Below, one piece after another: positions 45,169 through 54,301 of a stretch of 64,000 nt of DNA. The DNA comes from Schaedlerella arabinosiphila. Lineage in GTDB: Bacteria; Bacillota; Clostridia; Lachnospirales; Lachnospiraceae. The first letter of the stretch is position 1, and every line of letters starts with the position of its first letter. The notes under the pieces were generated by a model that was given only the letters and a program-made list of their open reading frames with translations, was not told where the DNA came from and did not search any database. Made by a program: the position numbers and the translations under genes. The DNA lies in assembly GCF_003885045.1 (NCBI RefSeq), contig NZ_RHJS01000002.1:1488001-1552000 (forward strand), given 5' to 3'.

Positions 45169-45900
45169 CTATCGTCTGCAGTTCAGATAAGCTTTGAGTT
45201 TTTCAAAATCCGTTGTCACGACAAGCTTTTCCGGAAAATCGCAGGCCTCCAGAATTTCCCGGGCAAAGGTAAAATTGCCTGCATCCGCGTCCACGTGCGC
45301 GTCGCTTCCCGTGGTAACGGGGACTTCATACCGGCGGCAGAGGTCCAGCATGGTCAAAAGATTCTCCCGGGCGCCTTCCCGGAAGCTTTCCGGATGGAGG
45401 GAAGTATTGTTGATTTCCAGAAGGGTATGGGTTTCTTTTGCCGTCTTTACAAGCAGCTCATAATCCATGGGAAACCTGCTGTCGTCCGGATGTCCGATTA
45501 TGTGGATGTAATCTTTTTTCATGGCGTTCACATAAGCGCTCATGACCTCCTCGCGGGTGTGTTCGGCCCCGAAGCAGGGGACATGGATGCTTGCCACCGC
45601 GATATCCAGATTCTTTATGGTAGATTCCGGCAGGTCCACCCGCCCGTCTGTGTCCATGATGTTGAGCTCCGCGCCGAACAGCATCCGGATTCCGTGCATT
45701 TCCCGGGGGATCACCCTGAGATTCTGAAAATAAAAAAGCCCGCAGGTGCCCGGCATTTCCGGCGCATGTTCGGTCAGGGCGAGATACTGCATCCCCCTTT
45801 TGGCCGCCCCGGCCGCCATCTCGTGTATGGTGCTGTAGGCATGGCCGCTGGCAAGTGTATGTGCATGTGTATCTGCGATTATATTCATGTGTTTGATCAT
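45169..45900 (-). CDS. PHP-domain phosphoesterase, YcdX-like
   Basis: 243 residues. PHP metal-binding motifs: ADTHAHTLASGHAYST, LTEHAPEMPG, GAELNI, VASIHVPCF, HIIGHPDD, LEINNTS and TTGSDAHVDA, all in order. A trinuclear-metal phosphatase of unknown substrate. Two starts are possible: ATG 45900 touches AAAGGA, while ATG 45888 is 12 nt from it. Confidence 0.9.
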   Translation of the reverse strand: MIKHMNIIADTHAHTLASGHAYSTIHEMAAGAAKRGMQYLALTEHAPEMPGTCGLFYFQNLRVIPREMHGIRMLFGAELNIMDTDGRVDLPESTIKNLDIAVASIHVPCFGAEHTREEVMSAYVNAMKKDYIHIIGHPDDSRFPMDYELLVKTAKETHTLLEINNTSLHPESFREGARENLLTMLDLCRRYEVPVTTGSDAHVDADAGNFTFAREILEACDFPEKLVVTTDFEKLKAYLNCRR

Positions 45901-46012
45901 TCCTTTCTTTCATTGATAAAAGCAATCTTGGATCACCAGAATTATAGTTTACCACATTTTTCCTCGAATACAAATTCTTTTTGGCCAAATAATAAAACCG
46001 AGGTGATAAAAT

Positions 46013-46210
46013 ATGTTAAATCCGAAAGAAAACGAAAAACTGATTGATGATTATGATTACCTGTCCAATGCGGCGTCCGCACGGGACTGTACCGGGCTGA
46101 TCCCATTTCTTCCCAGGTCCGAGGAAGAACTGGAAGCATACAACGATGTATATCAATTTGAACCGCCGGTGATCTCTGCAAAAAAATCCAAATCGGATCG
46201 GGAGCAATAA
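46013..46210 (+). CDS. Small acidic protein of unknown function
   Basis: 65 residues (DDYDYLSNAASARDCTGLIP in the middle, Lys/Ser-rich end). AGGTGATAAA precedes ATG 46013 with proper spacing, and codon use looks coding. Not recognised. Lies alone between the PHP gene and the zinc-ribbon gene. Confidence 0.6.
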   Translation: MLNPKENEKLIDDYDYLSNAASARDCTGLIPFLPRSEEELEAYNDVYQFEPPVISAKKSKSDREQ

Positions 46211-46234
46211 AAAAAGAAACTCTTTATTTTGTCA

Positions 46235-46263
46235 TTGTTCTTATCGGTATAAAATGTTATAAT
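46235..46263 (+). promoter_or_regulatory. Promoter of the zinc-ribbon membrane protein gene
   Basis: TTGTTC (46235-46240), 17 bp, TATAAT (46258-46263). Leader about 65 nt. Confidence 0.65.
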
Positions 46264-46335
46264 GGTTCTAGCCAAAATCGAAACAGATGTTTTATCCTTT
46301 GAATTGGCGAATACAAAAGAGAGGAAATGCACATC

Positions 46336-48054
46336 ATGAAATGTCCGATATGTGGAAAAGATGTTGAGTTACAGAAGAAACAGGTTGGTGTCGACGAGCA
46401 GGGCGCACCGGTCTTTCATCAATATGCAGTATGCCGTGACTGTAAGAAGCAGTGGAACCTTGACAAGCAGCGTGCCAGGAAAGCAGCTCCGGATGGGGCG
46501 GCCAATACCGGAAAGGCAGAGCCTTCTGCCGTAATGCCGGAGAAGGAATCCAATCAGGCGGATCATGTATCGCCCTCAAAGCCGGTGCGCAGGAAAGCGC
46601 CTTCGGAGGGCGCGGTGTCCCAAAGAACCGCGGCGGAGGGCGTGGGTTCTTCAAAAGAAGCAGTTTCGGCCCCATCTGCAGGCAGGCCGCTCCCGGAGAA
46701 GAAGGCGCCGCAGAAAGCCGCCACGGATATGAGCCCGGGGGAGCCCCGGAAAAGACCGGCAGCAGATCCAGGTTCAGGAGATCCCCGGAAAAAGCCGGCG
46801 GCAGATCCAGGTTCAGGAGAGTCCCGGCATAAAGCCGGGGCGGAACAGAGTTCGGCGGAGTCGAAGGCTGCGGCAGATCCGGCTTTACCGGAGGAGAAGG
46901 CAAGGCGCAGAGCCCCGGCCGGCCAACGGGCGGCTCAGGGAAGCGCTTCTGCAGAGGTAAAACCAGTCCGCAAGCCGGCGCCTGGGAATGCTCCGGCCGA
47001 AGGCGGCCCCCGCAGACCGGCGTCAGGAGAGCCTTCTTCCGACCGGAAGGGTGCAAGGAAGCCGGCCGATGGAAGTCTTCCCGCCGAGGGACAGACACCT
47101 CGGAGAGCGCCTGCAGGAGGCCCGTCCCCTGAGAAGGGCACCAGGAATCCGGAAGCCCATAAGCCCGCCGGAGAGAAGGCAAAGGGTGGAAAGCCGGTTT
47201 CCGGAAAACGTCCGTCCGGCGGCACGGTTTCGGAAAAGGCCCCTGGCGAAAGGCCCGGTTCCGGAAAACCGCCTGTGAAGAAGAGAGCGCCCGGAGGCCC
47301 GGTAAACCCGGAGACGGAAGTTCAGGGGGCAGGCGCGCCGAAGAAAAGGCCCGTCCGTAAGAGCGCTGCCGAAACAGAGGAACAGCGCTACGGGAATATT
47401 CCCCCGGAAAAAGTACGGGTGAAAAAGGAGCATGCGGTCAGAAAAGGATATGAGGACATGCTTTCCACGGACCCGAACCACAAGCCGGCGAAAAAGAAAA
47501 AGCCTCTTCCCGAGGAGGAACAGCCCGTAAAAAAGGAACGGCCCGTGCCTGTGAAAAAGCGCCCGGATCCGAAGGCAAGCTTAGAAGACGAGTATGAAGA
47601 TGAAGACGAGATGGATTATGACGACGCGGAATATACCGAAGCAAGATTCCGCCTTCCCCGAATCATTTTAGGAGTCATATCCGTATTGGCGGCCGGATTT
47701 TTCGCATACGGCGGATTTTTTGAAGGACTGGAAAATATTGCATCCGGAAGTACGGTTTCCACAGGAACCACATTCATTATATTCGCAATCTGTATGCTTG
47801 TTTCCGGATTGCTCCTGCTGATTATGCAGAACCGCAATACGATCTTCGCGTTTATCCTGCCCATGCTCTTTTACTTCGGAGCCGCCGTATTTACGTTCTT
47901 AAAACGTCAGGATGATAAGATGTTCCTGTTCTGTGCGATCGGCGCGGCTGTGGCAGGCATCCTTTTCCTCGTGCTGGGAATTGTCTCAAGAAATTCGGAC
48001 GGTTATGAGGATGACGACGAGTATGACGATCCATTTGAAGATGATTATGAATAA
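46336..48054 (+). CDS. Zinc-ribbon, low-complexity, four-helix membrane protein of unknown function
   Basis: About 572 residues. Residues 1-35 form a zinc ribbon (CPICGKD ... CRDCKKQW). About 55-415 is disordered and rich in Ala, Pro, Lys, Arg and Gly, with an imperfect PADPGSGDPRKK repeat. A very acidic patch (DEYEDEDEMDYDD) leads to four membrane helices (RIILGVISVLAAGFFAYGGF; IIFAICMLVSGLLLLIM; FAFILPMLFYFGAAVF; FLFCAIGAAVAGILFLVLG) and an acidic end. GAGG 11 nt before ATG 46336 decides the start. A membrane-tethered scaffold is possible; no family recognised. Confidence 0.8.
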   Translation: MKCPICGKDVELQKKQVGVDEQGAPVFHQYAVCRDCKKQWNLDKQRARKAAPDGAANTGKAEPSAVMPEKESNQADHVSPSKPVRRKAPSEGAVSQRTAAEGVGSSKEAVSAPSAGRPLPEKKAPQKAATDMSPGEPRKRPAADPGSGDPRKKPAADPGSGESRHKAGAEQSSAESKAAADPALPEEKARRRAPAGQRAAQGSASAEVKPVRKPAPGNAPAEGGPRRPASGEPSSDRKGARKPADGSLPAEGQTPRRAPAGGPSPEKGTRNPEAHKPAGEKAKGGKPVSGKRPSGGTVSEKAPGERPGSGKPPVKKRAPGGPVNPETEVQGAGAPKKRPVRKSAAETEEQRYGNIPPEKVRVKKEHAVRKGYEDMLSTDPNHKPAKKKKPLPEEEQPVKKERPVPVKKRPDPKASLEDEYEDEDEMDYDDAEYTEARFRLPRIILGVISVLAAGFFAYGGFFEGLENIASGSTVSTGTTFIIFAICMLVSGLLLLIMQNRNTIFAFILPMLFYFGAAVFTFLKRQDDKMFLFCAIGAAVAGILFLVLGIVSRNSDGYEDDDEYDDPFEDDYE

Positions 48055-48139
48055 TAGATCCATAAATCTGTTAGAATGAGATGAAGCACAAATACATCTC
48101 TGCAAATCCGTTTGAAACACAACGGCAGACAGCAGACCT

Positions 48140-48184
48140 ATGGGCCATAAGGTTTTGTTGCACAGGCTTTATGGCCCATTTTTT
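48140..48184 (+). terminator. Terminator of the zinc-ribbon gene
   Basis: ATGGGCCATAA (48140-48150) pairs with TTATGGCCCAT (48169-48179), 11 perfect pairs, then six T. It is 86 nt after the stop. Confidence 0.88.
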
Positions 48185-48383
48185 CCGCGAAGCAGCGGGG
48201 GCAGGCGTTTCCTCAGAGCATTGGGACAGGCGGATGGATGTATTGCGCTTTGCAAGTATCGGAGGGCAAAAGGAAAGAGCCACATTGCTGTGACTCAAAG
48301 GGGGAAAAAGTTTATGAAAAAGTGTTCTTATCTTCGAACAATTACATTATATCTTTGAGTTGTGGAAAAAATGTGATACATTT

Positions 48384-48411
48384 TTGAACGGATTGTAAAC
48401 AAACCTATAAT
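48384..48411 (+). promoter_or_regulatory. Promoter of the candidate small RNA
   Basis: TTGAAC (48384-48389), 16 bp, TATAAT (48406-48411). No coding start follows before the terminator at 48484. Confidence 0.6.
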
Positions 48412-48417
48412 ATTTTG

Positions 48418-48529
48418 TGAAGTCAAAATATGGAAGAATAATTAGAAAACGGTCTTCCGGGAAGGCCGGGAGAGTAATCTCTGCGGGTCAGCTCCGGCGA
48501 TGAAGAATCGCGGAGCTGACCCGGTTTTT
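48418..48529 (+). ncRNA. Candidate independent small RNA
   Basis: About 112 nt between a good promoter and a strong terminator. Three hairpins can be drawn: GGTCTTCC/GGGAAGGCC-type (48452-48468), AGAG-TAA-TCTCT (about 48471-48482) and a 13-bp perfect terminator stem CGGGTCAGCTCCG (48484-48496) with CGGAGCTGACCCG (48511-48523) plus T. No ribosome site or open frame. It does not match the SRP, 6S or tmRNA features I know. The gene downstream is on the other strand, so this is not a leader. Confidence 0.5.
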
Positions 48530-48592
48530 CTGTGTGGGATGCTGTTTATTCCCGCGAAGCAACGAGCCAATCAGCCATGCTTGCAGGTTATT

Positions 48593-49163
48593 TTACTTTG
48601 CCGCCTTTTCCGCAAAACTGGTTGTAACCAGGTCTTCGTAGGGGGCGCGCTGTTCTAATTCCCCGGCGCTTTCCAGAATATCCTGGAGCAGTTCAAAGCT
48701 GGACTTTTCAAAGACCAGGTTTTCTTTCCAGGTATCCTGGTCATAATATCTTGTTACGATGGTGGTGATGGTCTCCAGGTCTGATTCGGGAAACTGGGGT
48801 TCTATGATTTTTGCAATCTCTTCCGGAGAATGGGACTGAACATAATCCATTCCCTTCTGAAGGGCATTTACAAAGCTCTGGATTGTATCCGGATTTTCGT
48901 CTATAAAGCTCTGCTTTGCACTGAAAGCCGTGTAGGGAACGTATCCGCTGTCCTCGCCGAGGGAGGCCACGACATAGCCTTTTCCTTCTTTCTCCAGAGC
49001 GGTTGCTCCTGGTTCAAATTCCACCGTAAAATCTCCCAGATTTTCAGAAAATGCCGCCGCTGTAGCGCCGAAATCAATGCTCTGGTTGATCTCCAGGTCT
49101 GAACTCGGGTCGATGCCGTTCTCTTTCAGAATATACTCGAATACCATTTCCGGCATACCACCT
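48593..49163 (-). pseudogene. ABC substrate-binding protein (NMT1/SsuA-like), C-terminal part, split by mobile element
   Basis: The last 188 codons of a roughly 351-residue binding lipoprotein. After the insertion point the frame reads GMPEMVFEYILKENGIDPSS and ends FAEKAAK. The N-terminal 163 codons lie at 55284-55772 on the same strand. Joining both at AGGTG gives GGRKGGMPEMV without frame error. A GTG or ATG just inside the element (49174, 49171) could start a short product, but it would lack a signal peptide and half the fold. The family is that of nitrate/taurine/sulfonate/thiamine-precursor binding proteins; no transporter genes adjoin. Confidence 0.9.
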
Positions 49164-51032
49164 GTTGACATCACTATTATGTAAATTAGTAACCATTTCC
49201 TCGATTTCTGCTTTACTTTTTACGATTGTATAGGGTTTTAGCTTATCTTCACAAGGTTCTATAATCCCTCTCTCAATCAGGATTGTAATATATGGCAGTA
49301 CAGATTTCGTGGATTTGGGATAGCCCATATTTGTAAGATGTTTTGAAAGATATTTAGCAGAGGTAAAACCTCTGTCATCGTCTCTGATCAAACACATAGC
49401 TGCAAGGATAACTTCATTTTCGTGACGGTTTAGTTCTTCAGCTGCACTGTAATGAACTAAATCAGATAAACCATATTTTAATTTGATTTCCGGCAAGCCA
49501 TTTTCATCAACCTCAATCCGTTCTATTAAAATTTCTATATCTTTGCGGTTCATTGTTCCTTTCTGGATGATCTTATCTACAACTTCAAGAGCTGTATGCA
49601 GCTTGTCTTTTACATCCGGAGTTTCCAATTCTGTGTGTTTCAACTCGTCATGCTTTAATTCAAGAGCGTGGACTCGTGCTGTTAGATCCTGTTGTATGGA
49701 CTCATAACTTTCCTTAATTAAATCTTCATTGTCCGGATTACTGGCAATGTCCTTGATTTTCTGAGAAAATAGGGTTCGCAGCTGTTTTTTTACCTCATCT
49801 ATATCTTCTCTGATAGCAATGCATTTTTCTTCTATTGTTTTCTGCTCTGCCGCGAAGTCTTTCATATCATAGGTAGTTATCACTTCACAAAGGGCATTAC
49901 GGCACATACGAATATAACTCACTGCATCCTCCATAAGGTCTTGTTCTTCAATTAAATGTGCCTTAGAGCAATAACGTTTCCCTTTTGTGTTATAGGTGCT
50001 GCAAATATAATATTTACGCACTCTTGCTGATGTCTGCCGTTCAATAGACGTCAGTTTACTGCCGCAGTCTTTGCAGTAAAGGCAGCTTCCAAATGGATTG
50101 GGTATTTCAGACCCGATCCATTGTCCACGGCTGCCCTTATAACGGGATTTTGTACGCTTTTCTTTTAATTCCTGTACCAGATCATAGGTCATTTTGTCAA
50201 TGACCGGCGGATGATGATTTTCAAAAACATACTGTTCGTCTTTCGGGACGCGCTTGTCCTTTCCATGAACGGTATTTCTGGCTCTTTTCCGTAAACGGAA
50301 AGTACCGATATAAAAATCATTATCCAAGATGTCTTTGACCATACCATCAGACCAGACAGCAGCGACATGACGATCCGTGTTTCTGCCTTCTTCCAATTCT
50401 CGTTCTCTACGGATCATGGAAGGAGTAGGCGCTCCCTGTTGTGTAAGATAAGTAGATATTTTCCGATAACCGCAGCCTTGAATATATAAATCGTAGATCA
50501 ATTTGATACATTCTGCTTCTTTTGGTACGATTTCAAGACTTTCTTTCTTTTTTCCTGTTCTTCGATATCCAAATGGCGGCTGTGTCATAAGTGTACCTTC
50601 CTTTTGCTTAGCGCCTAATGCATGGCGGATTTTCTTGCTTGTATCTTTGACATAACGTTCATTAAACCATGTGGTGATACCGATCGTGTCATCCTCGGAC
50701 ACTTCGTTATCGTAATGATCATCAATTACGATCAGGTGTTTGCCCCGTTCTTGAAATTCATCCAGCAGAAGCAGTATTTTCGCATTATGCCTGCCTAATC
50801 TGGAAAAATCCTTTACAAAGACAGTATCAATATCTTTGTTTAAATCATCCATAAGTTGTTTAAAACCGGGGCGGTCAAAGATATAGCCGGAAACACCGTC
50901 ATCCTCATACCAGCGGTCGATCACAAGGTTGTGTTCAGCCGCATATTGATTGATGATCAACTTTTGGTTTTCGATAGAAGAATAATTCCGTTTATCGTCA
51001 TCTCTGGATAAGCGGACATATCCTGCATTCAT
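49074..51032 (-). CDS. Large serine recombinase (TndX/TnpX-like) running across attL
   Basis: 652 residues. Resolvase catalytic domain with YVRLSRDD (Ser 9), DDGVSGYIFDRPGF and VKDFSRLGRHNAKI; then the recombinase domain (KIRHALGAKQKEGT, PPFGYRRTGKK), a zinc ribbon (CLYCKDCGSKL ... YICSTYNTKGKRYC) and a coiled coil. It should catalyse excision and integration at AGGTG. The element has no stop codon for it: the frame passes attL at 49163 and the last 28 residues (after NSDVNR) are host sequence. In a circle the tail would instead be 34 codons ending at 55180. Start at 51032 after AGAAAGGATG. Confidence 0.95.
   Translation of the reverse strand: MNAGYVRLSRDDDKRNYSSIENQKLIINQYAAEHNLVIDRWYEDDGVSGYIFDRPGFKQLMDDLNKDIDTVFVKDFSRLGRHNAKILLLLDEFQERGKHLIVIDDHYDNEVSEDDTIGITTWFNERYVKDTSKKIRHALGAKQKEGTLMTQPPFGYRRTGKKKESLEIVPKEAECIKLIYDLYIQGCGYRKISTYLTQQGAPTPSMIRRERELEEGRNTDRHVAAVWSDGMVKDILDNDFYIGTFRLRKRARNTVHGKDKRVPKDEQYVFENHHPPVIDKMTYDLVQELKEKRTKSRYKGSRGQWIGSEIPNPFGSCLYCKDCGSKLTSIERQTSARVRKYYICSTYNTKGKRYCSKAHLIEEQDLMEDAVSYIRMCRNALCEVITTYDMKDFAAEQKTIEEKCIAIREDIDEVKKQLRTLFSQKIKDIASNPDNEDLIKESYESIQQDLTARVHALELKHDELKHTELETPDVKDKLHTALEVVDKIIQKGTMNRKDIEILIERIEVDENGLPEIKLKYGLSDLVHYSAAEELNRHENEVILAAMCLIRDDDRGFTSAKYLSKHLTNMGYPKSTKSVLPYITILIERGIIEPCEDKLKPYTIVKSKAEIEEMVTNLHNSDVNRWYAGNGIRVYSERERHRPEFRPGDQPEH
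49135..49190. other. Attachment site, left junction (attL)
   Basis: The core CACCT (49159-49163; AGGTG on the - strand) is shared with the right junction. Bases below 49159 belong to the binding-protein gene, those above to the element. The element side has AATTTACAT (- strand) as an arm, matching in inverted form the other end. Confidence 0.8.
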
Positions 51033-51135
51033 AGTTTCACATCCTTTCTCCTGTTATTTGTTCCTTTATATAGTACTTAGTGGCATATAAAATGATATTT
51101 AAAAGTAAATATAAATTGTTTTATTATGTAAATAT

Positions 51136-51163
51136 AGTATATAACAAAAAGCACCCAAGTCAA
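51136..51163 (-). promoter_or_regulatory. Recombinase promoter
   Basis: On the - strand TTGACT (51163-51158), 16 bp, TATACT (51141-51136). The -35 overlaps the stop codon of the 62-residue gene. A good sigma-A site in an AT-rich stretch. Confidence 0.7.
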
Positions 51164-51348
51164 CGGCAATAATCCGAAATATGGTTTTTGATCACTGCTT
51201 TTATTCCTTCATTAATATCACGATCCTTTGGGCCATCTATGAATGTGACAACCCGGAATCCCATTCTTGTGTATCGCTTTTTTTCATTTATATATTCTTC
51301 TTGTGTAGCATAATCGTCACGCCAAAGATAATAAGTCGGCTTTTTCAA
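51160..51348 (-). CDS. Small conserved-looking protein beside the recombinase
   Basis: 62 residues (YYLWRDDYATQEEYINEKKR, then FRVVTFIDGPKDRDINEGIK). AGAGGATG precedes the ATG at 51348. Proteins of this look often sit next to serine recombinases in Clostridia, but no function is known to me. It is directly upstream of and co-oriented with the recombinase. Confidence 0.7.
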   Translation of the reverse strand: MKKPTYYLWRDDYATQEEYINEKKRYTRMGFRVVTFIDGPKDRDINEGIKAVIKNHISDYCR

Positions 51349-51507
51349 GTTATCACATCCTCTCTAAATCAATATATGAGTCTTAATCTTTTGCTGTGCC
51401 TGTACTATCGGAAAGAAACGGTATGAAATTGTCAAAGAACAAGCAGCAGTTTCTTGAAAAATCCGGCTGTAACAGCTATAATTAAGGAGTACACTGGTGC
51501 GTGCGCA

Positions 51508-51533
51508 GGTCATCAACCTGGCGGTTGGTGACC
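51508..51533. other. Hairpin with tetraloop
   Basis: GGTCATCAACC (51508-51518), loop TGGC, GGTTGGTGACC (51523-51533), 11 bp with one G-U. It lies in the 295-bp gap between the 62-residue gene and the TPR pseudogene, followed by AT-rich sequence without a T run. Role unclear. Confidence 0.45.
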
Positions 51534-51643
51534 AAATATAATTTTCCAAGAGGTCTTGCTGCAATTTCAGTATATAAAAACAGAGATTTTTTCTGAATGG
51601 CACAGACTTGGCATAAAATTGGCAAAAATGGGATGGATTTGAT

Positions 51644-52644
51644 TTGAGGGATAGACTGGATTTTTCTGTTATATCAAAAATCATATTAGATAATCGTAAA
51701 ATTGGGGCAATGTCACAGGTGGAATATTATTTCTGCCTGTTTCAGTATGCTTTTTTATTAACAGAAACAGCTCCATCTATTACAAAATGTGCAAATCTGT
51801 TAAAGGGGATTTTTGAGAATTGTATTGTGTATGGCATGGATGTACCTTACTACAACGCATTACTGAATACAATAGAAAGTATTTACCGCAATATTACGCT
51901 GGATGATGCAGTATCCGCTACAATGTTTATGACACTATGATGGCGTATCTGGCTAAATACGGGCGAATAGAAGCTGTTGAAACGATTCTTAGTCTTATGA
52001 AAAATTTGCCCGATTATGGGGAAAATACGCGCCACACGGCTATTTGTGACTGCTATGCAGGATACGTTGAATATAGGAATAGCAATTATCAAAAAGCGAA
52101 ACAGTATTATCTTCATGGGTTAGAACTGCTTGAACCATTCCATCCGGTGAATGCTGATTTGGTTTCAAATTTGAAAAATAATCTTGGTCAGACATATCTT
52201 GCATTGGGAGAGAGACAGGCGGCATTTTCTGCTATAGAAGAAGCCATTTCGATTCGACAGAAGTATGGAACGGTTTCCTCTCATGATACGCTTGTGCAGG
52301 GATTTTCTTATGCTCAGATGCTTGCGGCAAATGGAAATTGGCAAGAAGCACGAAAACGCTTATTTGCCTTGATACGTTTTTCTAAAAAGATAGAAGGGAT
52401 GAATCTGTTTCTGGCGCAGCTTTACAGATCACTTGCTGTCATAGAATCGAAAAGACTCCCGGAAGACAGCCTGCGGCATTATCGAAAAGCAAGGCAGGCT
52501 TTATTAGATGGTTTCCTTCCAGAAGACCATCCCGAGATCCGGGAAATCAACCGGATGATTCAGACGGAGGAAATATTGGTACGTAGGTTAAATGAGAAGA
52601 TTCCCGTTATTCCAGAATTACTGCAAAAATCTTTATGGAAATAA
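51644..52644 (+). pseudogene. TPR-repeat protein, frameshifted and N-terminally truncated
   Basis: Two overlapping frames (51644-51940 and 51937-52644) read as one protein if the frame changes near 51918: the first ends ITLDDAVS, and the shifted frame then gives YNVYDTMMAYLAKYGRIEAV. TPR-like helices follow (GYVEYRNSNYQKAKQYYLHG; NNLGQTYLALGERQAAFSAI). The start lacks a clear ribosome site and the usual N-terminal effector or DNA-binding domain, so it is probably a remnant. Sequencing error at the shift cannot be excluded. Confidence 0.6.
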
Positions 52645-52702
52645 ACCATGGCGCATGCTATACTAATAGTAAGGGGATTATAAGATTTAAGGGGGACATA
52701 CC

Positions 52703-53518
52703 ATGAGAAAGCTCGAATATACGTTTAAGACGGATACGCTGTTTAAAATGCTGTTTGTGCAGTATCCGGAACTTTTGAAGAAACTGGTCGCAGATCTGCT
52801 TGGGATTTCATTGGAAAGCATCGGGCAGTTTGTGATACGCAATCCGGAGATGCCGCCTGAGAATCTAGGAGACAAATTCTGCAGGCTGGATATTAACATG
52901 ACCGTGAACGGGTAGCGTGTCGATCTGGAAGTGCAGGTCAGCAATGAGGGAGATTACCCAGAGAGAGTAATGTATTACTGGGCAAGAGAGTTTTCGTCAG
53001 CGTTGCTTACAGGACAGGGATATTCTACACTGCCACGCACGATTGTTATCAGTATTATAGATTTCATATTGTTTGAATGTGAAGAATATCATTCATTCTT
53101 CCAACCTCTGGAAGTTACACGCTATACGTTGCTGTCAAATAAAATGGGATTTCATTTTTTCGAGTTACCAAAGCTTCCCGCCGATGTCAGCGAGGATAAT
53201 ATGTTGCTGTTGTGGCTTTCGCTGTTCAGGGCAGAAACAGAAGAGGAATTGGAAAAGATTAAAGAAATGGAGGTGCCGGTTATGAGTCAGGCGATTAATG
53301 CTTATTATACGATTACTGCTTCGTCAGAGTTTCGTGAGAAGGAAAGGTTGCGTGCGAAGGCAAGACATGACGAGGCACAGGCATTGTATAATTCCAGAAA
53401 GGAAAGAGATATTGAAATAGCCAAAAAACTCCTTAAGCGGAATAGACCAGTTGATGAAATTGTGGAAGATACCGGATTGACCTATCAGGAAGTTGAAGAT
53501 TTGCGCATAAACAGTTGA
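52703..53518 (+). pseudogene. Rpn/PD-(D/E)XK nuclease-family transposase-like gene with internal stop
   Basis: Residues 1-70 (TFKTDTLFKMLFVQYPELLK) and the remainder (VDLEVQVSNEGDYPERVMYY with the D-ExQ motif of the nuclease fold) are in one frame, broken only by TAG at 52913-52915 where relatives have Gln or another residue (VNG-stop-RVDLEVQ). A C-to-T change of CAG would explain it. The C-terminus has a charged helix and a helix-turn-helix-like end (IVEDTGLTYQEVEDL). Rpn proteins promote RecA-independent recombination. AGGGGGA lies 7 nt before ATG 52703. Confidence 0.82.
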
Positions 53519-53529
53519 GTGTATTCAAA

Positions 53530-53572
53530 TAGAACCGGGAGAGCCGTTAATGCATTCTCGGTTCTATATTTT
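53530..53572 (+). terminator. Terminator after the Rpn-type gene
   Basis: TAGAACCGGGAGA (53530-53542) pairs with TCTCGGTTCTA (53556-53566), with a small bulge, then ATATTTTA. Weak T run. Confidence 0.5.
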
Positions 53573-53652
53573 ATGTGTAAGTTTACCATTTAGCAAGAAT
53601 TAGGATGACTTAATGTTGTGAGAGTGCATGCATCGCAGACGCTAACACGCTC

Positions 53653-53949
53653 TTGCGCAGATACCGAGATGACTTGTTCTTCTATCTCTATATTTCTGTT
53701 TATAATAGCCTTGATGCAGATTCCGAAAAGGCGAAATCTATGGCAGCCCAAATTGCAAGGTGGCTAAAGAATGACTTGTTGGACTTCCAGATAGGGCAGG
53801 TACTAAAGGCTGTTGCGACAGCACCACAGCTTAAAGATACCGCTGTGTGGTATCGTCGGAAGGATAGCTTTCAAGAAATTAGTGTTCATCTTAATAATTA
53901 TGTTCATGGCAATGGACAAGCCTACTATAATCGCAATGTTAATGCCTAA
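53653..53949 (+). pseudogene. Fragment of an unknown protein
   Basis: About 98 codons, protein-like throughout (DDLFFYLYISVYNSLDADSE; LNNYVHGNGQAYYNRN), but the only starts are poor (TTG at 53653, no site). The pattern NYVHGNG with a later Arg recalls HEPN-type or DUF proteins, too weak to name. Likely the 3' remnant of a larger gene that was cut by rearrangement. Confidence 0.4.
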
Positions 53950-54004
53950 AATTTTTGTTTTAAACTGATAAAAATGACAGATCACTTTATCAGTCCCCTT
54001 CTGT

Positions 54005-54062
54005 ATCCAACCTCTGGAAGTTACACGTCATACGTTGCTGTCAGAGAAAATGTGATTCACTT
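54005..54062 (+). repeat. Short duplicate of the Rpn-type gene
   Basis: TCCAACCTCTGGAAGTTACA at 54006 repeats 53100 exactly, and the next 35 bases are similar (tacgttgctgtca shared). It is the relic of a second Rpn-type copy and marks past recombination inside the element. Confidence 0.75.
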
Positions 54063-54301
54063 TAGTATTCGAGCTGTGTCAGCCCGCCATGATCAAGCTC
54101 TGTTGTTAAGATATCATAAATATACGCTGACCCCTCCAGATACAGCCCGGTTTCCTCATCCAGTATTCTTTCGTAAGTTTCAGATGTGTAGAAGACCCGC
54201 ATTGCTTCTGCAAAATCCAACTGTCTGTCCTCCGCCAAAAAAGCCACAACATCCTGCGTGATATATTCCATCAACTGTTCCCTTTTACTCATGTAGTACA
54301 C
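54062..54301 (-). CDS. Small helical protein, third gene of the DUF3990 module
   Basis: 79 residues, acidic: MSKREQLMEYITQDVVAFLA, then AMRVFYTSETYERILDEETG and LYLEGSAYIYDILTTEL. Similar short proteins accompany DUF3990 genes in other Firmicutes. It overlaps the upstream gene by 17 bp and has AAAAAGG within that gene. Possibly starts at the second Met (MSKREQ). It may be an antitoxin or accessory subunit; unproven. Confidence 0.8.
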   Translation of the reverse strand: MYYMSKREQLMEYITQDVVAFLAEDRQLDFAEAMRVFYTSETYERILDEETGLYLEGSAYIYDILTTELDHGGLTQLEY

